64,000 nt of DNA from JBGTGG01 sp964398945 (lineage in GTDB: Bacteria; Bacteroidota; Bacteroidia; Cytophagales; Cyclobacteriaceae). The notes beneath the pieces were generated by a model, which was given only the letters and a program-made list of their open reading frames with translations, was not told the DNA's origin and searched no databases. The stretch lies in the NCBI GenBank assembly GCA_964398945.1, contig CAYNOT010000015.1, positions 76,310 to 140,309 on the forward strand, given 5' to 3'. This document shows positions 59,753 through 64,000 of this stretch, piece by piece; the stretch's first letter is position 1, and each line of letters opens with the position of its first letter. The position numbers and the translations under genes were made by a program.

Positions 59753-60559
59753 ATGAATACAACAGAAGCTGCTTCATTCTATGATAAGCTTGAAGATATG
59801 ACGATTCAAGAACTACTGGTCAATATCAATAAAGAAGACAAGCGGGTGCCTGATGCAATCGAAAAATGCATCCCTGCCATTGAGGAATTAGTATCTGCCC
59901 TTGTGGAAAAAATGAAATCGGGAGGAAGGCTATTCTATATCGGAGCAGGAACAAGTGGCCGGCTTGGTATAGTAGATGCATCGGAAATACCCCCTACGTA
60001 TGGGTTTCCCCACGGTCGTGTTGTTGGGATCATTGCCGGTGGTGACAAAGCGATCCGGAAAGCCGTTGAATTTGCAGAAGACGACATCAACCAGGCATGG
60101 AAAGATTTGGAACCGTATAAGATCACTGCACATGATTTCTTGATTGGAATTGCTGCCAGTGGCCGTACACCCTATGTGGTGGGGGGGCTAAAGGATGCAC
60201 AGGCAAACGGAATTTTAACCGGAAGTATAACATGTAATGCCGGATCCGTTGTTTCACGCTATGCAAACTTTCCTGTTGAAGTTGTGGTGGGGCCGGAGTT
60301 TGTAACGGGCAGCACCCGGATGAAAGCAGGCACTGCCCAAAAACTTGTGCTCAATATGATCTCCACTACTACCATGATCAAACTTGGCAAAATCCGGGGG
60401 AATAAAATGGTGGACATGCAACTGTCAAACAACAAGCTGGTAGACCGTGGTGTAAAAATGATTATGGACGAACTGGGAATCGAAGCCGCAGAAGCGGAAA
60501 CATTACTAAAGAAGTTTGGCTCCGTTCGGGGTGCAATCGAAGGAAAAAAGAACAGCTAG
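59753..60559 (+). CDS. murQ: N-acetylmuramic acid 6-phosphate etherase
   Basis: 268 residues, slightly shorter than the ~300 of E. coli MurQ. Splits MurNAc-6P into GlcNAc-6P and D-lactate during peptidoglycan recycling. SIS fold with the signature GAGTSGRLGIVDASEIPPTYG and the later GIAASGRTPYVVGGL and FVTGSTRMKAGTAQKLVLNMIST. Follows the MurK-like kinase by 2 nt. Its stop overlaps the convergent SprT stop by 4 nt (CTAG). Confidence 0.95.
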   Translation: MNTTEAASFYDKLEDMTIQELLVNINKEDKRVPDAIEKCIPAIEELVSALVEKMKSGGRLFYIGAGTSGRLGIVDASEIPPTYGFPHGRVVGIIAGGDKAIRKAVEFAEDDINQAWKDLEPYKITAHDFLIGIAASGRTPYVVGGLKDAQANGILTGSITCNAGSVVSRYANFPVEVVVGPEFVTGSTRMKAGTAQKLVLNMISTTTMIKLGKIRGNKMVDMQLSNNKLVDRGVKMIMDELGIEAAEAETLLKKFGSVRGAIEGKKNS

Positions 60560-61179
60560 AGCAAACTTAATTGAACATCCCCCACCAGGGAGTCAACAGG
60601 AACCAGGTATAACCTTTTGGTCTTCATTTCCCGGCAAACAACGCGGGTCCTTCTCAATTTTCCCTTTTTGAAATATTTGCCTTGAAGCCTGAAAACACTT
60701 CCTTCTGCTATTTCCGACAATTGAACGCTGTTGGAATGCTCCGGATCATATTTGCGCAGGCTATTGGTGAGGGCTGTATCCGCAAACGAACTTGCTTTCG
60801 GATCGGCCATGTGCCGTTTAAGTTCATGTAAGATTTCGGGCGGAAATGCACTTTCTGAAAGTAAAGGCTGCATCAAACACTTAAATTCATCTTTCCACTC
60901 ACGTCCATGCGGGTCTACCCTGCTACCCTGCTTTTTGTGTACAAACAAATGTGCCACTTCGTGAACATAGGTTAAAAGAAAGAGATACGGGTTAAGATCG
61001 TTGTTGAGCGTAATGAGTGGCAACCGCCCTCCCGGAGCAGAAAAGTCACCAACTTTTGAGGTGCGCCTTTTCGCAAGCTTTAACTCAAAAGGGTGTTGGC
61101 CCCACAGTGCAAAACAATAGTCGACTGTAGCCGCTGGCAGATGGTTAGAAAGGATTGAATTAATGCTTTGGGAAGGCAT
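60556..61179 (-). CDS. SprT-like zinc metalloprotease-domain protein
   Basis: 207 residues from the ATG at 61177-61179; the longer frame would begin inside a terminator hairpin (61186-61221), so it is rejected. Zinc site YVHEVAHLFVHKKQGSRVDPHGREWKDEF gives the HExxH and third ligand of the SprT family, which act on DNA-protein crosslinks in eukaryotes and are little studied in bacteria. The usual C-terminal zinc ribbon is not clear. Convergent with murQ, overlapping by 4 nt. Confidence 0.87.
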   Translation of the reverse strand: MPSQSINSILSNHLPAATVDYCFALWGQHPFELKLAKRRTSKVGDFSAPGGRLPLITLNNDLNPYLFLLTYVHEVAHLFVHKKQGSRVDPHGREWKDEFKCLMQPLLSESAFPPEILHELKRHMADPKASSFADTALTNSLRKYDPEHSNSVQLSEIAEGSVFRLQGKYFKKGKLRRTRVVCREMKTKRLYLVPVDSLVGDVQLSLL

Positions 61180-61185
61180 AAGCAC

Positions 61186-61221
61186 AAAAAAAGGCTTTAA
61201 ATTCAATTAAAGCCTTTTTTT
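61186..61221 (-). terminator. Strong terminator after the small acidic lipoprotein gene
   Basis: Perfect 15-bp stem: AAAAAAAGGCTTTAA (61186-61200), 6-nt loop, TTAAAGCCTTTTTTT (61207-61221). It lies 17 nt after the lipoprotein stop and directly upstream of the SprT start. The A- and T-runs make it potentially active in both directions. Confidence 0.88.
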
Positions 61222-61238
61222 AAAATAAGTTTTGATGC

Positions 61239-61436
61239 TTATTCAGCAGCAGTAGTATCTTCTTCTACTACTTCTTCTTCAGCAGGAGCTTCTTCTACAA
61301 CTTCTTCAGTAGCTGGTTCTTCAACTACCTCTTCAGTAGTTTCTTCGTTAGCTTCAGTTTCAGTGCTAGCACCACCACAAGCAACGAATGCAAATGCGAA
61401 AGCGGCTACCATCAAGAATGCAAATAATTTTTTCAT
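61239..61436 (-). CDS. Small acidic repetitive lipoprotein
   Basis: 65 residues. Signal MKKLFAFLMVAAFAFAFVAC with lipidated Cys20, then ~45 residues made almost only of Glu, Val, Thr, Ala and Pro, repeating EEVVEEP/EEVVEEAP-type units, ending EEDTTAAE. No folded domain is expected. The mature protein is very acidic. Own promoter box 29 nt upstream and a very strong terminator suggest an abundant short mRNA. Similar small GGA-start lipoproteins occur in other Cytophagales, but their function is unknown. Confidence 0.85.
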   Translation of the reverse strand: MKKLFAFLMVAAFAFAFVACGGASTETEANEETTEEVVEEPATEEVVEEAPAEEEVVEEDTTAAE

Positions 61437-61465
61437 AGTTTACAGGTTTTATTAAAAATTCATTG

Positions 61466-61473
61466 CAAATATA
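61466..61473 (-). promoter_or_regulatory. Promoter -7 box (TATATTTG) of the small lipoprotein gene
   Basis: Minus-strand TAnnTTTG match followed by C, 29 nt upstream of the ATG, within the 76-nt gap after der. Confidence 0.55.
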
Positions 61474-61512
61474 AGATGAATTGAATTGAATGTTAAGGCC
61501 TTGTAAGAAAAA

Positions 61513-62820
61513 TTATTTTTTTCTAAAGATCAAGCGCACCGGAACCCCTTCAAAATCAAAATGTGAGCGGAGTTTATTCTCCAAGAAGCGCTGATAAGCA
61601 GTCTGGATGTATTGAGGAAGATTACAAAAGAATGCAAACGATGGATATCGTCCTTTTACTTGGGTGATGTACTTTATCTGGATAAATTTCCCTTTTATCG
61701 CGGGTGGAGGATAATGGGCGATTTCTTTTAGCATTGTATCATTTAAAAGCGAAGTGGGGATTTTCTTGGTTTTGTTGTCAAATACTTCCACAGCCTTTTC
61801 CATCACCTGAAAAATCCGTTGCTTGGTTAAAACAGAGGTAAAAACCACCGGAATGTAATCGATTGGTGCAAGCTTCTCCAAAATGGTTTTCTTAAACGCT
61901 TCGGATGTTTTGGAATCCTTTTCGACAAGGTCCCACTTGTTCACCATGATCACCATTCCTTTTCCTTGCCGATGTGCCAGCGTGATGATGTTCACATCCT
62001 GGGATTCAATCCCATGGGAAGCATCAATGATAAAAATACACACATCACTTTCTTCCAATGCGCGAAGCGACCGAAGCACAGAATAAAATTCTATGTCTTC
62101 CCGTACTTTTGATTTTTTTCGGATCCCCGCAGTATCGATCAGGATAAAATTCTTGCCATACATTTTATAATAGGTATGAATTGCATCGCGGGTTGTCCCT
62201 GCTTCATCGGTTACAATGCTTCGCTCCGTTCCAATCAATGCATTTAGAAAAGAAGATTTGCCAACATTCGGTTTCCCCAGGATGGCAATTTTTGGAATCC
62301 CGGCATCCGGGTCTTCCACACCTTCTGATGGCAATACTTCAATCAACGCATCCAACAACTCACCTGTTCCGCTGCCATTTTCAGAACTCAACGGAAAAAT
62401 CTCCCCCAGCCCCAGCTCATAAAACTCAACAGCCGAAGCTGCTTTCTCCGGTGTATCGGATTTGTTGGCGGCAATAAAAATCGGTTTCTTGGAAGTGCGC
62501 AAAATATTTGCAAAATCTTTATCAAAACCCGTCAGGCCGTCACGCACATCCACCATAAAAATAATGGCATCCGACTCTTCAATGGCTATTGAAACTTGTT
62601 TTCGAATCTCCCCTTCAAATTTATCTTCCGAACCTGTTACATATCCCCCGGTGTCGATAATCGTAAAATACTTGCCACACCATTCGCCATAGCCATAATG
62701 CCGGTCACGTGTTACCCCGGCCTCATCATCCATAATGGCTTGTCTTTTCTCAACCAACCTGTTAAAGAGCGTTGATTTGCCAACATTTGGCCTTCCTACT
62801 ATCGCAACAATATTTGACAT
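61513..62820 (-). CDS. der: Ribosome assembly GTPase Der (EngA)
   Basis: 435 residues with two consecutive Ras-like GTPase domains, the Der hallmark. First domain P-loop GRPNVGKSTLFN and DTGGYV, ANKSD; second domain GKPNVGKSSFLN, DTAGIRKKSK and NKWD. The C-terminal KH-like domain ends PVRLIFRKK. It acts in late 50S subunit assembly. Fourteen nt downstream of era, so the two ribosome GTPases form one transcript. Confidence 0.97.
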   Translation of the reverse strand: MSNIVAIVGRPNVGKSTLFNRLVEKRQAIMDDEAGVTRDRHYGYGEWCGKYFTIIDTGGYVTGSEDKFEGEIRKQVSIAIEESDAIIFMVDVRDGLTGFDKDFANILRTSKKPIFIAANKSDTPEKAASAVEFYELGLGEIFPLSSENGSGTGELLDALIEVLPSEGVEDPDAGIPKIAILGKPNVGKSSFLNALIGTERSIVTDEAGTTRDAIHTYYKMYGKNFILIDTAGIRKKSKVREDIEFYSVLRSLRALEESDVCIFIIDASHGIESQDVNIITLAHRQGKGMVIMVNKWDLVEKDSKTSEAFKKTILEKLAPIDYIPVVFTSVLTKQRIFQVMEKAVEVFDNKTKKIPTSLLNDTMLKEIAHYPPPAIKGKFIQIKYITQVKGRYPSFAFFCNLPQYIQTAYQRFLENKLRSHFDFEGVPVRLIFRKK

Positions 62821-62834
62821 GTATTCTTTACTTT

Positions 62835-63722
62835 TTAATCGAGATAACCAAAATTCCTGAGCCTGCTTTTTTCTTTCCGCCAGTTGTCAGCAACCTTTAC
62901 ATGCGTTTCCAAAAAAACTTTCTTTTTAAAGAATTGTTCCATATCCAGGCGGGCTTCCGTTCCGACTTTCTTTAATAGACTTCCACCTTTTCCAATGATG
63001 ATCCCTTTTTGGGATTTCCGTTCGATAAAAATCTCCGCACGGATGCGGATTATTTTTTCTTCATCCTTAAACTCGGTGATGATTACTTCGGTACTGTACG
63101 GAACTTCTTGTTGGTAGGTGAAAAATATTTTCTCGCGAACAATTTCCGCTGCAAAAAAACGCTCTGACCGATCACTGATATCGCCTTCCGGAAAAAATGG
63201 CGGATGCACAGGAATGTAACTGAGGATCTTTTCAAAAAGCCCGGCTACATTTTCCCCGGTGGATGCGGAAACGGGAAGGATTTCCTTAATGGTTGGAAGT
63301 TTTTCTTTCCAATACACAGTTTTGTCCACCACCTGTGAACCTTTTGCTTTATCAATCTTATTGAGGACAAGCAGGATGGGCGGTGTTAAATGTTTGAACC
63401 TTTCAAAAAGTGTTTCGTCATATTTTTCTTCCAGTTCCACCACCAACAAGATCAAATCTGCATCCTCCAGGGAAACCTTTACGAAACTCATCATGGCATC
63501 GTGAAGTGCATACTTGGGTTCTAAAATCCCCGGAGTATCGGAATAGACAATCTGATAGTTTTCATGATTGATGATTCCCATAATCCGATGGCGGGTGGTT
63601 TGCGCTTTCGGTGTTACAATCGAAAGCGATTCACCGGTAAGCCGGTTCATGAGCGTGGATTTCCCCACGTTGGGCTTGCCAACGATGCTTACAAAACCAG
63701 ATTTAAAACCTTTCTCGTCCAT
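62835..63722 (-). CDS. era: Ribosome assembly GTPase Era
   Basis: 295 residues. GTPase domain with GKPNVGKSTLMN, DTPGI and NKIDKA, then a C-terminal KH domain (ERKSQKGIIIGKGGSLLKKVGTEARLDMEQFFKKKVFLETHVKV) that binds the 3' end of 16S rRNA. Length is normal. Promoter box 8 nt upstream of the ATG. Followed by der. Confidence 0.97.
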   Translation of the reverse strand: MDEKGFKSGFVSIVGKPNVGKSTLMNRLTGESLSIVTPKAQTTRHRIMGIINHENYQIVYSDTPGILEPKYALHDAMMSFVKVSLEDADLILLVVELEEKYDETLFERFKHLTPPILLVLNKIDKAKGSQVVDKTVYWKEKLPTIKEILPVSASTGENVAGLFEKILSYIPVHPPFFPEGDISDRSERFFAAEIVREKIFFTYQQEVPYSTEVIITEFKDEEKIIRIRAEIFIERKSQKGIIIGKGGSLLKKVGTEARLDMEQFFKKKVFLETHVKVADNWRKEKSRLRNFGYLD

Positions 63723-63730
63723 GAATCCCG

Positions 63731-63738
63731 CAAAGGTA
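63731..63738 (-). promoter_or_regulatory. Promoter -7 box (TACCTTTG) of era-der
   Basis: Minus-strand TAnnTTTG match followed by CGGG, ending 8 nt upstream of the era ATG, again giving a very short leader. Confidence 0.55.
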
Positions 63739-63831
63739 CTTGTTTTTTAGTAGCGAACGCCTTACTTTTGTCGTCCAATTTCAGGAGGAGATTTGAAGGA
63801 GTGGTCTTAAAGAAGCTCCATAAAAATATAT

Positions 63832-63909
63832 CGCGGGTGGAGTCCAGATAGTTATCGGGAGAAGCTCGTTGGGCTCATATCCGCCAGTTGGCGGACACAG
63901 GTTCGAGTT
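63832..63909 (+). pseudogene. Decayed duplicate of tRNA-fMet(CAT)
   Basis: It starts CGCGGGTGGAG like the intact tRNA 116 nt downstream and keeps CTCGTTGGGCTCATA and CACAGGTTCGAGT, but the D-arm region is replaced by TCCAGATAGTTATCGGGA and the 3' half of the anticodon stem plus variable loop by TCCGCCAGTTGGCGGA. The 3' acceptor half is missing. The upstream flank (GGTCTT ... AAATATATCGCGGG) is duplicated too. It cannot fold as a tRNA. Confidence 0.8.
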
Positions 63910-63947
63910 AGAAAAAGGAGATGGATGGTCTTCTAAATAAAATATAT

Positions 63948-64000
<53 letters not shown>

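Noticed and set aside
61239..61436. Low-complexity artefact
   Set aside because: It has a proper lipoprotein signal, a promoter box and a perfect terminator, so it was kept as a real gene.

Overview
The window is a chromosomal segment from a member of the Bacteroidota, most likely the Cytophagia (order Cytophagales). Evidence: many genes are preceded by the Bacteroidota primary-sigma box TAnnTTTG; a secreted metalloprotease ends in a type IX secretion (T9SS) sorting domain; the families DUF4270 and DUF4834 are present; SecA is the long ~1110-residue form; and CarB is short, without the allosteric C-terminus. Nearly all genes are housekeeping or envelope genes. I see no prophage, plasmid, insertion sequence or CRISPR array.

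Layout. 1-5.3 kb: a TetR regulator cut by the window edge, a DegT aminotransferase and a WecA-type glycosyl-1-phosphate transferase (surface polysaccharide), pheS, a 3-hydroxyacyl-CoA dehydrogenase and a Rieske-like lipoprotein. 5.4-13.5 kb (minus): an apparent seven-gene operon joining a complete partner-switching module (PP2C phosphatase, STAS protein, anti-sigma-type kinase) to three SurA/PpiC-type envelope foldases and a MoxR ATPase. 13.6-20.3 kb: guaB, divergent rlpA, a Tat-type FAD amine oxidase, a NadR-like kinase, a Tat-type class V aminotransferase and hemH. 20.4-25.6 kb (minus): a VTT membrane protein, a GNAT-like protein coupled to a PAS histidine kinase, and a methyltransferase/UbiA-like pair. 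25.8-34.3 kb: glmS, a DUF4270 lipoprotein and a half-length GT5 protein on minus, divergent from panC-panD-YbhN, then a YugP-type zinc protease and an acyl-CoA dehydrogenase.

34.3-35.0 kb is the only long non-coding stretch. It holds two ~230-nt copies of a hairpin-rich repeat. 35-47 kb (minus): a GGGP-synthase operon, a Na/Pi cotransporter, secA with a SPOR lipoprotein and an M20 hydrolase, DUF4834-dapF, and carB. 47-57.9 kb (minus): a T9SS metalloprotease, then the widely conserved but poorly understood SpoIIM / membrane protein / DUF4129 / DUF4350 / MoxR / DUF58 cluster with a dipeptidase, and a divergent RDD gene. 57.9-64 kb: RDD, a cytochrome b5-like protein, and a MurK-like kinase with MurQ (cell-wall recycling); SprT, a tiny acidic lipoprotein and era-der on minus; finally a decayed tRNA-fMet copy followed by an intact tRNA-fMet cut by the window edge.

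The most unusual points are: the decayed initiator tRNA in which two segments are replaced by perfect or near-perfect palindromes; the two-copy hairpin repeat whose hairpins differ in sequence but keep the pairing; the partner-switch/foldase operon, with a 17-codon ORF that exactly fills one gap; and several promoter boxes only 3-8 nt from the start codon, suggesting leaderless or nearly leaderless mRNAs.
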